DNA from: Ruminiclostridium cellobioparum DSM 1351 = ATCC 15832
GTDB taxonomy: Bacteria; Bacillota; Clostridia; Acetivibrionales; DSM-1351
Length of the DNA stretch: 64,000 bases
Direction of reading: 5' to 3'
Assembly: GCF_000621505.1 (NCBI RefSeq)
Contig: NZ_JHYD01000023.1
Location: 1 to 64,000, forward strand
Made by a program: the position numbers and the translations under genes. How positions within the stretch are numbered: the stretch's first letter is position 1; every line of letters begins with the position of its first letter. The notes under the pieces were generated by a model that had not been told where the DNA came from, did no database searches, and saw only the letters and a list, made by a program, of their open reading frames with translations. Below are positions 54,840 through 64,000 of this stretch, in pieces.

Positions 54840-56363
54840 ATGAAATTCCGCAAGGTATTAAGTATATTTATGGCCTTGATATTAATCATGTCACTTTCTG
54901 CCTGTTCCGGTACGGCTCCCAGGAGGAATCCCTCTGCTTCCAATGCTTCTGTTTCAGGTAAGGATTCCAAAACCGCACCTGTTACACTAAAGTATTATAC
55001 TATAGGAACTCCTGATTCAGATTTGGAGAAAGTAAACAAAGCATTAAATGAGCTGCTTGAAAAAAAGATCAATGTCCGTATAGATTACAACAAGATAAAC
55101 TGGAGTGATTATGGGCATATTCTTTCAAATATAATTAATTCGGGCACCAATTTTGACATAGCATTTGCAACCGAAGGCGACCAGGGAGATTACTCGGGAA
55201 ATGCGGTGAAAGGTGTGTGGCTTGCACTGGATTCATACCTCAGTACCACGGGTAAGGAAATGTATGCTGCAATTGATCCGCTCCTCTGGGAAGGTGTAAA
55301 AATCAACGAAAAGATTTACGGTGTTCCCACAAACAAGGAAGTAGCCGTCCCCGAATGGTGGATGTATTCAAAAGAGCTTATTGACAGGTATAATATTGAT
55401 ATTTCAAAGTATTCAACTCTTGAATCGCTGGAACCTCTTTTTAAATTGATCAAGCAAAATGAGCCCGACTACACCGTCATAGAACTGGATCAATACTCTC
55501 ACAACTTTTTTGCCCTGGAAAGCTATGAATATGTTTTAAACAAGGATATTCCATTAATGGTCAAATCCACCGACAAAAGCCTGAAAATAGTAAATATCTT
55601 TGAAACTGAAACTGCCAAAAAAACTCTGTCGATGCTGCGGAAGTTCTACAAATCCGGCTACATTAACGAAGATGCGGCGGTAAAGCTGATTTCGGGACTG
55701 GAAAAGGATCTGAAGGTTTTCTGGCGTGAAGGAGGCGGAGGCCCTTATTCCACCAGTTCCTGGTCAAAAGACACCGGATATGAGGTGGTTGCACACCAGG
55801 TCTCCCCTTCCATTGTCACCACAGAATCAGCCCGCGGCGGAATAATGGTGGTAAATTCCCGTACAAAATACCCCCAGGAATGTATTAGCTTTCTCACCTG
55901 CCTGAATACCGATCCTGAGGTAAGGAATTTGATCAACTTTGGTATTGAGGGAGAACATTATGCTTTGACTCCCCAGGGCCAGGTAGAAGTGAAAAAAGAC
56001 AGCGGTTACACCGGAGTTCAGTATACACAGGGGAACTGGTTTATCTTGAAAACCTTAAAGGGAGATCCCGGGAACAAATGGGATGTATATAAGAATTTTA
56101 ACAGTGAAGCAATAAAATCGGAAGCTCTGGACTTCACTCCCGATGTTTCCGGTGCCGCCGTCAGCACACGGCTGTCAGCCGTATCAAAAGTAACTGCAAA
56201 GTATTACCCCGGATTAATGACCGGCACAGTTGACCCTGAAAAAGTGCTGCCCATGTTCATTAACGAACTAAAAGCTGCCGGAATTGATGAACTGAAAAAT
56301 ACCCTTCAGCAGCAGATTGATGAATGGAAATCAAAGAAAAGTGCTGTGTTCAAGTTAAATTAA
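54840..56363 (+). CDS. Sugar-type ABC substrate-binding lipoprotein (DUF3502)
   Basis: A 507-residue extracellular solute-binding protein of the LplA-like group. Signal peptide ends with the lipobox LSAC (Cys22); the C-terminal quarter (about 400-500) is DUF3502-like, with FVINELKAAGID-type sequence (MFINELKAAGIDELKNTL). It stands alone on the plus strand next to the phosphate genes, but is paralogous to the binding protein cut off at the right end of the window, so it more likely belongs to carbohydrate uptake. GGGAGG precedes the ATG. Confidence 0.88.
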   Translation: MKFRKVLSIFMALILIMSLSACSGTAPRRNPSASNASVSGKDSKTAPVTLKYYTIGTPDSDLEKVNKALNELLEKKINVRIDYNKINWSDYGHILSNIINSGTNFDIAFATEGDQGDYSGNAVKGVWLALDSYLSTTGKEMYAAIDPLLWEGVKINEKIYGVPTNKEVAVPEWWMYSKELIDRYNIDISKYSTLESLEPLFKLIKQNEPDYTVIELDQYSHNFFALESYEYVLNKDIPLMVKSTDKSLKIVNIFETETAKKTLSMLRKFYKSGYINEDAAVKLISGLEKDLKVFWREGGGGPYSTSSWSKDTGYEVVAHQVSPSIVTTESARGGIMVVNSRTKYPQECISFLTCLNTDPEVRNLINFGIEGEHYALTPQGQVEVKKDSGYTGVQYTQGNWFILKTLKGDPGNKWDVYKNFNSEAIKSEALDFTPDVSGAAVSTRLSAVSKVTAKYYPGLMTGTVDPEKVLPMFINELKAAGIDELKNTLQQQIDEWKSKKSAVFKLN

Positions 56364-56412
56364 CTCATTGTGATAATAATTTAACTTTTGCTTTACCTGT
56401 GTAATTTTATAT

Positions 56413-56659
56413 ATCAACTGGTAACTTCCGTACTAACTTCATAAAATAAGGACGCACCCAAAACAATTACGAAAATTGTATCGCCTCATTTAAAGTGGTT
56501 TTGCCGTCGCTCAAACTCGACATCCTGTCTCGATTTGAAGCTCAAAGCAACATCCTGCTGCTTTGCCGGAAAAACCGCTTTACCTTCGTCGACAACTTAT
56601 CGCAATTGTTTTTAATCGTGCATCCTATTTCATGAAGTTGTCCTCGCGTACCAGTTGAT
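56413..56659. repeat. 247-bp intergenic inverted-repeat element with internal twin hairpins
   Basis: The outer arms, about 60 bp each, are imperfect inverted repeats sharing ATCAACTGGTA, AACTTCAT, AAATA-GGA-GCAC and AAACAATT. Inside them AAAGTGGTTTT pairs with AAAACCGCTTT, and within that are two hairpins (TCAAACTCGA/TCGATTTGA and CAAAGCA/TGCTTTG) with the same loop sequence ACATCCTG. The whole would fold as a branched cruciform or RNA. It has no reading frame and lies between convergent genes. No second copy was found in the window. Confidence 0.6.
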
Positions 56660-56733
56660 TCTAATTAAATCTATCTGTAAAGCAAAACAAAATTTCAATT
56701 AGCACAACAGTTTAAATTAATATTTCACCTCAA

Positions 56734-56884
56734 CTAGTGGTCTGTAACATCTAAAACATAGTGTTGTCAGGCGAGAAAAATTTTTGCAAGGCAAGGCGGA
56801 GGAAGGCGGAATAATTGCTTTATTTCAAATGACGACAACGAAAGCCGACGGCAACCTATGAATTTAGGTGTTACAGACCACTAG
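56734..56884. repeat. Interspersed inverted-repeat element, copy 2 (151 bp)
   Basis: Terminal inverted repeats of 28-29 bp begin CTAGTGGTCTGTAACA at each end (one mismatch and one indel over the length). The interior holds GGCGAGAAAAATTTTTGC and GTTGTC/GACAAC. Both ends match the element at 9848-9970. The right end runs into the 3' end of the GH3 gene and supplies its last six codons and stop. It is too short to encode a transposase, so it resembles a MITE or another non-autonomous repeat. Confidence 0.8.
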
Positions 56885-59233
56885 GCCGCTCCATATTTTT
56901 CTTCCGCTTTCCCTCAGCTCCAGTAAAAACTCTCCCGGTTCCACGCAGTACCTCATTCCGCTGTCCCAGACAGCCAGCTGCCCATACTTCAGCTCAAGCC
57001 TGCAGGTCTTTTCTTCTCCAGGCGCAAGCCTGACCTTTGTGAACCCTTTTAGTTCCCTTATCCGCCTTACGGTGCTTGCCTGCAGGTCTTGAACAAACAG
57101 CTGCAGCACTGCGTGTCCCTCAAGGTTTCCTGCATTCCTTACAGTGAAAGCCAGCTCAAACTTCTCCCCTTTTTCAAGCTTCTCAAGAGAGATAGTTTCA
57201 GTCGTAAGTTTAAAATTCTCTGCTTTAAAACCGGTATAGCTGAGTCCGAATCCGAAAGGAAACAGAGGCGTGTTTGCCATATCACTGTACCTCATTGCGT
57301 CATAAGACACCTTGTAATTATAGTACACCGGCAGCTGTCCTGCGCTCCTTGGTATCGATACCGGCAGGCAGCCTGAAGGGCAGACCTTTCCCAGCAGTAT
57401 TTCAGCCAGAGCCTGCCCGCCCATGGGACCCGGATAAAAAGCACCTATAAGTGCCCTGCTGCGGGCAGCCTCCTCCTCCACTGCATAAGGTCTTCCCTGA
57501 ATCAGTACTGTTATTACCGGTTTCCCGGTGTCAAACACAGCCCGGGCCAGCTTCTGCTGCACTCCCGGCAGGATAAGCCCGGCACAGTCTACTCCCTCTC
57601 CGCAATCCATTTGAATATTATGGGCACCTTCCCCATCCGGTTGAGGAGTGACAGCGGCCCCGTTAATATCAAAGCTTGCACCCGCAAACCTGCTGGAGGA
57701 GCCTCCCAGGGCAAGTATTACAATATCACTGGAGTAGGCCAGCTCAACAGCGGTTTTAATGCCTGTTTCATCCTTTCCGCCTATTGAACAGCCCGGGGTA
57801 TACCTTATTTCTGTATCTGGACAGAGATTCTCAAGTCCTTTTAACAGGGTTATACCTTCTCCTTTTCTCAGTGGAGGAGTATAATCCCCCAGTTGATTAT
57901 ATATATTGTCTGCATTTGGTCCGATAACAGCTATGCTTTTTACCTTTTTCAGATCCAGAGGGAGTATGCCCTCATTTTTCAGCAGCACAGCCGACTGCCT
58001 GGCCAGTTCAAGACTTTGAGGGTGTTGCTCATAACTGTAACGGTAAGGCTGCCGGCTCGGGCAGCTATGCTTTTCTTCCTCAACATTGGGCTCTTCCTTT
58101 TCGGTAGCTTCTTCCAGATAGGGCCTCTCAAACATGCCCAGCTCAAATTTCAATTCCAGGACTTTTAGAACAGCCCGGTCAATCAGCTTTTCGGACACAA
58201 GTCCCTTTTTTACCGCTTCCTCCAGTCCTGTAAAACCTTTATCCCATAGACTGATGTCCACACCCGAGGACAATGCCAGCGCCCCCGAGCGTATATTGTC
58301 TCCTGTCAATATGTCAAGCCTGTCCACGGCAGTTCCGTCGGCCATCACCACACCTGAGAAATTCATCTCCCGGCGCAGGATGTCCTGAAGCAGCCTGCGG
58401 TTTCCGTGACAGGGCATTCCGTCTATTTCGTTATAGGCGGCCATTATTCCCTTCACACCTGCTTTGCAGACAGCTGCAGCGGGCGGGAGATGAATTTCAC
58501 GCAGCTCCCGTTCACCGATACGGGCAGCGCTGGCATTTATGCCTCCCGTCCCCTCTCCCTGGGCACAGAAATGTTTCGCCACCACAGGCACACCCCGTTC
58601 CTGACAGCCTTTAACTGCCGCCTCCGCCAAAACGGAACACAAATACGGGTCCTCTGAAAAACATTCTTCACTGCGGCCCCAGCGGGGATCACGCAGGACA
58701 TCCAGCATTGAAACCAATGCCAGATTAACACCAAGTTCCTTCATCTGCCGTGCGCAAACGCCGTAGGCAGAGGCCACCAGCTCAGGATTCCAGGCTGCAC
58801 CCATGGCCAGGTTCACCGGCAAAAGATAACCGTCCAGAGCCTGGTGCCCATGTGGGCATTCACTGCTCATGAGCATGGGAATACCAAAGCGGGAATGCCG
58901 GACAACATATTTCTGGGCCAGGTTATATGCCTTTATTGCAAGGCTGCCCTCCAAACCGGTATTAAAATCCCGCTTGGACCAGGGATCGGCACGGTATAAA
59001 CCGTATAAAACTCCCAAACCGTTCCAGTACCTGACCTCTTTCTTAAATTCCGCAGAAAGTTCTACTTCATCATCTATTCTGTTATAGCAGTCAAAACCGT
59101 AAAGTCTCTGGTTCAACTGTACCACTTTCTCCCGCAGGGTCATTCTGCTCAGCAGATCCTCCGACCGCTCTTCAGGGGAAAGTGAATTATCTTTATACTT
59201 TTCTGAATACATTTCTTCCCTGAAATTTCCCAT
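56864..59233 (-). CDS. GH3 beta-glycosidase
   Basis: A 789-residue family 3 glycoside hydrolase, probably a beta-glucosidase or beta-xylosidase. The TIM barrel has SSECPHGHQALDG, KHFCAQGEG and the nucleophile D299 in VVMADGTAVDRL; the second domain has VIGPNADNIYNQLGDYT; the C-terminal FnIII-like domain has FPFGFGLSYTGF. No signal peptide, so it is intracellular. Its ATG shares a base with the GH38 stop (TGATG). The final residues LVVCNT and the stop lie in an interspersed repeat, so the native C-terminus was probably altered. Confidence 0.93.
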   Translation of the reverse strand: MGNFREEMYSEKYKDNSLSPEERSEDLLSRMTLREKVVQLNQRLYGFDCYNRIDDEVELSAEFKKEVRYWNGLGVLYGLYRADPWSKRDFNTGLEGSLAIKAYNLAQKYVVRHSRFGIPMLMSSECPHGHQALDGYLLPVNLAMGAAWNPELVASAYGVCARQMKELGVNLALVSMLDVLRDPRWGRSEECFSEDPYLCSVLAEAAVKGCQERGVPVVAKHFCAQGEGTGGINASAARIGERELREIHLPPAAAVCKAGVKGIMAAYNEIDGMPCHGNRRLLQDILRREMNFSGVVMADGTAVDRLDILTGDNIRSGALALSSGVDISLWDKGFTGLEEAVKKGLVSEKLIDRAVLKVLELKFELGMFERPYLEEATEKEEPNVEEEKHSCPSRQPYRYSYEQHPQSLELARQSAVLLKNEGILPLDLKKVKSIAVIGPNADNIYNQLGDYTPPLRKGEGITLLKGLENLCPDTEIRYTPGCSIGGKDETGIKTAVELAYSSDIVILALGGSSSRFAGASFDINGAAVTPQPDGEGAHNIQMDCGEGVDCAGLILPGVQQKLARAVFDTGKPVITVLIQGRPYAVEEEAARSRALIGAFYPGPMGGQALAEILLGKVCPSGCLPVSIPRSAGQLPVYYNYKVSYDAMRYSDMANTPLFPFGFGLSYTGFKAENFKLTTETISLEKLEKGEKFELAFTVRNAGNLEGHAVLQLFVQDLQASTVRRIRELKGFTKVRLAPGEEKTCRLELKYGQLAVWDSGMRYCVEPGEFLLELRESGRKIWSGLVVCNT

Positions 59234-62200
59234 CAGCCATCAAACTCCACCTTAAAGGTTTTAATTTCATAGGGTTTAATATAAAAATCAAAGGAGTTCT
59301 CTGTATGCTCCGCATTACACAGTTCATTTTCAAGCAGATCGCATTCGGTTACCCTGCTGATTTTTCCATTCAGCTTTATTGAAACAGGCCCTCTTTTGTT
59401 TTGATAATCATATGCTCTGATAATCATGGAGGAACCACTCTCAGCACATTTCACAGTTTCAACCATCACATGTCCCGCATCTGCTGAAAGCAGTGAGAAA
59501 TTGAGCTTATCATCTGCTCCGGCAACTGCATATACCGGCTGATTCAGCTTTGCAGCTTCCTGTGCAGTATTTCCTTCACGCCAGTTGCCTGCATGAGGAT
59601 ACAGTGAGTATGTGAAATAATGTTCTTCCTGGTCGGTATGAGGGTTGGGCTCGATACCTGATTTTATCAGGGTCAGTGAAAGATTGCCCTCATGCACCGA
59701 ATGTCCGTACTTGCAGTCATTGAGGAGACTTACACCATAACCTCCCTCTGAAATATCAGCCCACTTCTGTCCGCAGCTTTCAAAACGTGCCTGATCCCAG
59801 CTGGTATTCCTATGGGTTTTACGGGTCACATTCCCGAACTGAATATCAAAGGTTGCTTCATCGGAATGAATTTCAAGAGGGAATTGGACCTTGAGCAGAT
59901 GCTGATTTTCATGCCAGTCCACATAGGTTACAAAATCAATGCGTCTGGAGCAGGCATAAAAATGTATTTTCTGTGAGACAACAGAACTCGAAAAATTCCT
60001 CTTTATCTCAAGAGTGGCCCTCACGGGACCGTTTTCAATCCATTCCATGGCTGCAATATCATTTACATCCCAGTATTTCTCGGTATAGAAAATATCTATA
60101 TCCCAGTTATCATAGTAAATAGGCTTATCCTCATACACCCTCAGCTGATTTCCACACTTGCCGTCCTTAAGCACCTGCCTGCTGTTTTCCTTGTCAAACA
60201 GGGAACTGATATTGCCGTCCTCGGTGAACCGGACGTCATAGAAGGGAGTCTCGATTCCGTTTCCTGTAATGCGGAACGGAGTCCCGTCTTCAGACCTGCC
60301 CTGCTCATCACGGCCTGGAGTAAAGCTTTTAAATCCCTTGGACGGAAGGCCTTTTACGTATGCAACGGCTCCGTCTGCAGTCTGCTGTACAGGGTAAACT
60401 GTCCCGCTTTCATCAGTGAGGCTCTCCGCCTCCATATTGCCCAGCAGAACTACATCATCCCTGTCAAAGCCCAGAGTATTAAAGAGAACCACGGCAGCTC
60501 CCTTGCCGGCCAGGGCTGACAATCTTTCCTTTATGAGCTTACCTGCTGTTTCGGCCAGCCGGGCATACTCTTTTGCGGTCTGCTCATAAACCTCCTTAAT
60601 TGAGGAGCCCGGCAGTATATCATGAAATTGATTCAGCAGCACTGTTTTCCACAAGCCGTCAAGTTCCTTTGCCGGATAATCAATTCCGGCAGAACCGGCC
60701 ATTACCGACAGGAGTTCGAGATCCATCAGCATCAGTTCACTCTTTCTGTTGGAGCGCTTGTTTCGTGCCATGGAGGTATAGGTGCCTCTGTGGTATTCGA
60801 AATAGAATTCCCCTTCCCACCTGGGCAGTCTGCTGCTGTCCTTTACGCGGGCTTCAAGCTCTTCAAAATACTTTCTTGAGAATTCCTGTCTCACTTTTGG
60901 AATACCTTTAACCCCTTTATCCATACGAGTTGAAGTTTCCAGCATCTGGCGGGTGGGCCCTCCTCCTCCGTCACCATAGCCGAAGGCAACAAGGATATCA
61001 TTGTTGATCTCCTTGTTCTGATAACGTGTCCAGCCTCCCATTATTGCATCAGGATGCAGCATCCCGTTATATGTTGTAAAAAAATGGTTTGCAGGCTGCC
61101 CCACTCCCAGGGTGCTGATAAAGTGCGTAAACACTTCCGATCCGTCTATACCGCGCCACAGCAGTGTATCATAGGGCACCTTGTTGAACTGGTTCCAGGA
61201 CAGTTTTGTGGTCATGAAATAATCTATTCCGCATTTTTTCATTATCTGCGGCAGTGCGCCGGAATATCCGAAAACATCGGGCAGCCAGAGAATTCTGTTA
61301 TCAACCCCGAATTCCTCTTTGAAGAACTTTTTGCCGTGCATGAACTGGCGTACCAGAGACTCACCCGACGTAAGGTTGCAGTCTGCTTCCAGCCACATTC
61401 CGCCCTCAGGCTCCCAGCGCCCCTCCCTGATTCTCAGCCTGACTTTTTCATACAGCTCAGGATAGCGTTCCTTTAGGAATACATACAGCTGCGGCTGGCT
61501 GGACATGAACCTGTAATCAGGGTATTCCTCCATGAGCTTCAAAACAGTTGCAAAGCTGCGTGCGACCTTTTCCCTGGTCTGCTCCACCGTCCACCACCAT
61601 GCAACGTCTATATGCGTGTGACCTATGCATGTGGCTATTACCTCATTAAAGCCCGCCATATTTTCATAGAGCTTATGCTTGATGTACTCTCGCGCTTGAT
61701 TTACCGAGTCTGAAAACCCAGGTGAGGGAACCTTTCTGAAATCCAGAAGGTTTATGGTACTGTTCAGCACTGCTTCAATATCAAGTCTGGTTTTGTCGTC
61801 TTTGTCCATTCTTTCAAAGGCCCAGACAGGTACCTGCAGGTCATAGTACAAGCCCTGTATCTGCGGATCAATCTCTGCCGCCTCGCCTATCAGTCTGAAT
61901 TCGCTGTGGAGTGTCCCGGTGTAGGATTGAAGGTTCATATGATATGTCCTTCCGGCCTGGGCACGGTTTGTTACCAAAACTTCGCGGTGATTCATATCCA
62001 GGCCCTGGACTATTTCTCCGTCAATAAAAAGCAGGAACTGGGGATTCTTTCCGTCATCCCATTCTTCAATCTGGGTGTGAAAAATCAACCAGAGCGGTCT
62101 TCCATCGAATTCCTCCGGTACGGTAAATTCCGTCTTAAACCAGTAATGCCTGTCAGGGCCGTACCAGTGCATGGTCCTGCTGTCAAAAGTCCTCCAGTCT

Positions 62201-62340
62201 CCGGCTGCAGCTTCCGCATCGGCAGGCCTCAGAAAATTTCCCTCTTTTACCTGCCATTGAGTCAATTCCACCTTTTGTATCTTTGAAAACTTTTTCAGCT
62301 GGTCACAGATTACCTGGACCCTTTCCTTTGCAAATATCAT
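59233..62340 (-). CDS. GH38 alpha-mannosidase
   Basis: A 1035-residue family 38 retaining alpha-mannosidase. Zinc ligands H241, H243-type and D245 in [10 protein letters not shown], the nucleophile D355 in [15 protein letters not shown], and the late [10 protein letters not shown] loop with further metal-binding His are present. The N-terminal extension (to about 230) and C-terminal beta-sandwich domains match bacterial family members. No signal peptide. Start overlaps the GH130 stop by four bases (ATGA) and its end overlaps the GH3 start, so the three are translationally coupled. Confidence 0.94.
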   Translation of the reverse strand: MIFAKERVQVICDQLKKFSKIQKVELTQWQVKEGNFLRPADAEAAAGDWRTFDSRTMHWYGPDRHYWFKTEFTVPEEFDGRPLWLIFHTQIEEWDDGKNPQFLLFIDGEIVQGLDMNHREVLVTNRAQAGRTYHMNLQSYTGTLHSEFRLIGEAAEIDPQIQGLYYDLQVPVWAFERMDKDDKTRLDIEAVLNSTINLLDFRKVPSPGFSDSVNQAREYIKHKLYENMAGFNEVIATCIGHTHIDVAWWWTVEQTREKVARSFATVLKLMEEYPDYRFMSSQPQLYVFLKERYPELYEKVRLRIREGRWEPEGGMWLEADCNLTSGESLVRQFMHGKKFFKEEFGVDNRILWLPDVFGYSGALPQIMKKCGIDYFMTTKLSWNQFNKVPYDTLLWRGIDGSEVFTHFISTLGVGQPANHFFTTYNGMLHPDAIMGGWTRYQNKEINNDILVAFGYGDGGGGPTRQMLETSTRMDKGVKGIPKVRQEFSRKYFEELEARVKDSSRLPRWEGEFYFEYHRGTYTSMARNKRSNRKSELMLMDLELLSVMAGSAGIDYPAKELDGLWKTVLLNQFHDILPGSSIKEVYEQTAKEYARLAETAGKLIKERLSALAGKGAAVVLFNTLGFDRDDVVLLGNMEAESLTDESGTVYPVQQTADGAVAYVKGLPSKGFKSFTPGRDEQGRSEDGTPFRITGNGIETPFYDVRFTEDGNISSLFDKENSRQVLKDGKCGNQLRVYEDKPIYYDNWDIDIFYTEKYWDVNDIAAMEWIENGPVRATLEIKRNFSSSVVSQKIHFYACSRRIDFVTYVDWHENQHLLKVQFPLEIHSDEATFDIQFGNVTRKTHRNTSWDQARFESCGQKWADISEGGYGVSLLNDCKYGHSVHEGNLSLTLIKSGIEPNPHTDQEEHYFTYSLYPHAGNWREGNTAQEAAKLNQPVYAVAGADDKLNFSLLSADAGHVMVETVKCAESGSSMIIRAYDYQNKRGPVSIKLNGKISRVTECDLLENELCNAEHTENSFDFYIKPYEIKTFKVEFDG

Positions 62341-63335
62341 AGCTCCACCTCCAGGGGGTATTTTTCCATATAATCAAGCAGTTCGTTAAAAGTGGTAAAT
62401 GCCAATCCGGTGACTGTATCGGCACAGCCATAATAAATGGCTATTCTTCCCGTCGCTGCATCGGTCAGGGCCGCACACGGAAAAGTCACATTGGGAACAT
62501 CTCCGACACATTCGTATATGGTCTGAGGACCGAGGATGTAATTTCCTGAACGTGCAATAACCTTCCAGGGCTGATCAATATCAAGCAGTGCACAGCCCAT
62601 TCGATATACAAACCCATTGCAGGTATTTATTACACCATGATAAATCAGCAGCCAGCCCTTATCGGTTTCTATGGGCACCGGTCCGGGACCTATTTTCTTT
62701 GACTGCCAGGCCGACTCGTCGCTATTGATGGTTCCCATTACATATCTGTGCTTTCCCCAGAAAGTCATATCGGGACTTATACTGTAAAAAATGTCCCCAA
62801 AGGGTGTGTGCCCTGTATCACTGGGCCGGCTGAGCATGGCATAATGTCCGTCTATTTTCCTTGGAAACAGTACTCCGTTTCTGTTGTATGGCAAAAATGC
62901 ATTTTCCAGCTGATAAAAGGTTTTAAAGTCAAAGGTGTAAGCCATTCCGATGGTCGGACCGTGGTAACCGTTGCACCAGGTTATATAATAGCGGTCCTCG
63001 ATAAAGCAGACTCTTGGATCATAGCGGTATTCCCTTTTGATTACTTCGGAAGTACCCTGGAACTTTATGGGTTGTTGATTGATTTTCCAATTTATTCCGT
63101 TTTCACTGAAACCGGCAAAGATATCCATACTTACCGACCTGGAGTCACATCTGAAAACCCCGGCAAAGCCATTTTCAAAAGGAACCACCGCAGAATTGAA
63201 TATGCTGTTTGAGTTTGGTATTGCATCCCTCTCAATGATGGGATTCTGAGAATATCTCCATACCGGCTGGCTGCAGCTTGCCGGCTTATCCTGCCATGGA
63301 ATGTTTGGAAGAGCTCTCCCTATTATTTTACTCAT
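62337..63335 (-). CDS. GH130 mannoside phosphorylase or mannosidase
   Basis: A 332-residue five-bladed beta-propeller of family 130. The catalytic acid is D106 in [28 protein letters not shown] and LLIYHGV match the phosphate-binding region of phosphorylating members, which suggests phosphorolysis of a beta-mannoside to mannose 1-phosphate rather than hydrolysis (inference). Intracellular. GAGAGG precedes the ATG. First of three coupled genes with alpha-mannosidase and beta-glycosidase, pointing to breakdown of mannose-containing oligosaccharides. Confidence 0.88.
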   Translation of the reverse strand: MSKIIGRALPNIPWQDKPASCSQPVWRYSQNPIIERDAIPNSNSIFNSAVVPFENGFAGVFRCDSRSVSMDIFAGFSENGINWKINQQPIKFQGTSEVIKREYRYDPRVCFIEDRYYITWCNGYHGPTIGMAYTFDFKTFYQLENAFLPYNRNGVLFPRKIDGHYAMLSRPSDTGHTPFGDIFYSISPDMTFWGKHRYVMGTINSDESAWQSKKIGPGPVPIETDKGWLLIYHGVINTCNGFVYRMGCALLDIDQPWKVIARSGNYILGPQTIYECVGDVPNVTFPCAALTDAATGRIAIYYGCADTVTGLAFTTFNELLDYMEKYPLEVEL

Positions 63336-63403
63336 GTGCTACCTCTCTATATAAATTTTATTGTTGTTTTCGAGTTCATTTAAAGCTGTTTTTAAAAAAT
63401 ATA

Positions 63404-63446
63404 CAAAAATCCGAACAATAGGCTTGCACTAACGTCCGGATTTTTG
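63404..63446 (-). terminator. Terminator between binding protein and GH130
   Basis: CAAAAATCCG and CGGATTTTTG form a 10-bp stem with a 23-base loop; the minus strand continues with T-rich sequence (TATATTTTTT). It may let the binding-protein transcript end early and the glycosidases be made by partial read-through. Confidence 0.7.
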
Positions 63447-63498
63447 CCCTGCACACGATTAATTTGCAGACTTAACCACTTCGGGAAATGGTTAAATA

Positions 63499-64000
63499 TT
63501 ATTTAAAATATTCTGTGATCTGTTTCTGTGCTTCTGCCATAATTTTATCCATACCTGCTGCTTTAAGCTCTTTTACAATCTTCGGAACCATAACCACAGG
63601 ATCGGATGCACCGGTTTGCAGTTCATATTTGTATTTATCCCAAACTGCCTTGCAGTTTGCAACTTCCGTTGAAAGGTTGCTTATATCAAGAGCGTATCCG
63701 AGAGTAACCGAAGCCGCAGCTTCCTCATTTAACTTTTTAACTGCATCCCACTGGTCTGCCGGGTTTGGATCAACCGCCGCCATGTTGAAGAAAGTTCCCT
63801 GTGAGTAAGCTGGCAGAGTCCAGGTATCACTTGTTCTCTTTATTACGTTGTCGGCAACCTTCTGCCAGTCAGTTCCTTCAATACCGTATGCAAGCATATT
63901 TCTCAACTGTGCATCTGTGTTAACGGCCTGTATGAATTTCAAAGCCTCTGACTTATATTTTGAATTTGCCGAAATGGCATTCAGAGAACCTTGAATACTG
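63499..64000 (-). CDS. ABC substrate-binding protein, C-terminal part (DUF3502), cut by window end
   Basis: The frame is open to the last base of the window, so only the C-terminal 166 residues are seen (from SIQGSLNAISANSKYKSEAL onward). The segment FIQAVNTDAQLRNMLAYGIEG, LGYALDISNLSTEVAN and PKIVKELKAAGMDKIMAEAQ aligns with the end of the lipoprotein encoded at 54840-56363. A start inside this region would be wrong, as the sequence before it is homologous too. Presumably it binds the mannose oligosaccharide processed by the three downstream enzymes. Confidence 0.85.
   Translation of the reverse strand, partial: SIQGSLNAISANSKYKSEALKFIQAVNTDAQLRNMLAYGIEGTDWQKVADNVIKRTSDTWTLPAYSQGTFFNMAAVDPNPADQWDAVKKLNEEAAASVTLGYALDISNLSTEVANCKAVWDKYKYELQTGASDPVVMVPKIVKELKAAGMDKIMAEAQKQITEYFK

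Overview
The window looks like a chromosomal segment of a low-to-moderate GC, spore-forming, anaerobic Firmicute of the Clostridia, close in style to the cellulolytic Ruminiclostridium/Acetivibrio group. The signs are spore-coat (CotF-like) genes, T-box leaders on tyrS and alaS, Gram-positive Pho boxes, SLH and GLUG surface architecture, lipoprotein sugar-binding proteins, and several glycoside hydrolases (GH127, GH130, GH38, GH3). This is inferred from gene content and style; no identity search was possible. No phage, integrase, transposase or CRISPR array was seen.

Layout. 0-8 kb: a DAHP synthase gene, then a minus-strand block reading ECF sigma factor, zinc-finger anti-sigma factor, polA, coaE, lytic transglycosylase and a small unknown gene. 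8-10 kb: a receiver-only regulator tail-to-tail with a 5' fragment of murA, two small CotF-like coat genes, and a copy of a short interspersed repeat. 10-17 kb: potassium transport (trkH and two trkA-like genes) around a T-box-controlled tyrS, a DUF421/DUF4363 pair and a CaCA-type exchanger. 17-22.4 kb: a minus-strand polysaccharide operon with a GT2 glycosyltransferase, an FkbM methyltransferase and three enzymes that turn UDP-GlcNAc into an N-acetylated 6-deoxy-L-hexosamine nucleotide. 22.6-28.3 kb: a minisatellite-encoded heptad-repeat protein, tRNA-Val(GAC), an MFS exporter, membrane and housekeeping genes, and a CYTH triphosphatase.

28.5-34.8 kb is a sugar-utilisation locus: a divergent AraC regulator, a GH127 beta-L-arabinofuranosidase, a binding lipoprotein and two permeases with no ATPase. 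34.9-39.8 kb holds yqeY, rpsU, a HIT protein, T-box-controlled alaS and a HAD phosphatase. 40-45 kb is one gene for a 1692-residue surface protein (FMN_bind, GLUG repeats, SLH) whose start point of transcription lies in a 24-bp palindrome. argJ and cheW follow. 47.2-54.7 kb is a split phosphate regulon: pstC-pstA and pstS on the minus strand, pstB-phoU-phoP-phoR on the plus strand, each of the three units preceded by TTAACA-type direct repeats. The last 9 kb carries two paralogous DUF3502-type binding proteins (one cut by the window end) flanking a translationally coupled GH130-GH38-GH3 mannoside/glucoside operon.

The most notable non-genic signals are two kinds of intergenic inverted-repeat element. 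One, of about 120-150 bp, occurs at 9848-9970 and at 56734-56884; the second copy supplies the last six codons and stop of the GH3 gene. The other is a 247-bp multi-hairpin element at 56413-56659. I found no clear novel enzymatic or defence system. The best leads are the repeats, the operator of the surface protein, the Pho-box architecture and the REC/murA junction.
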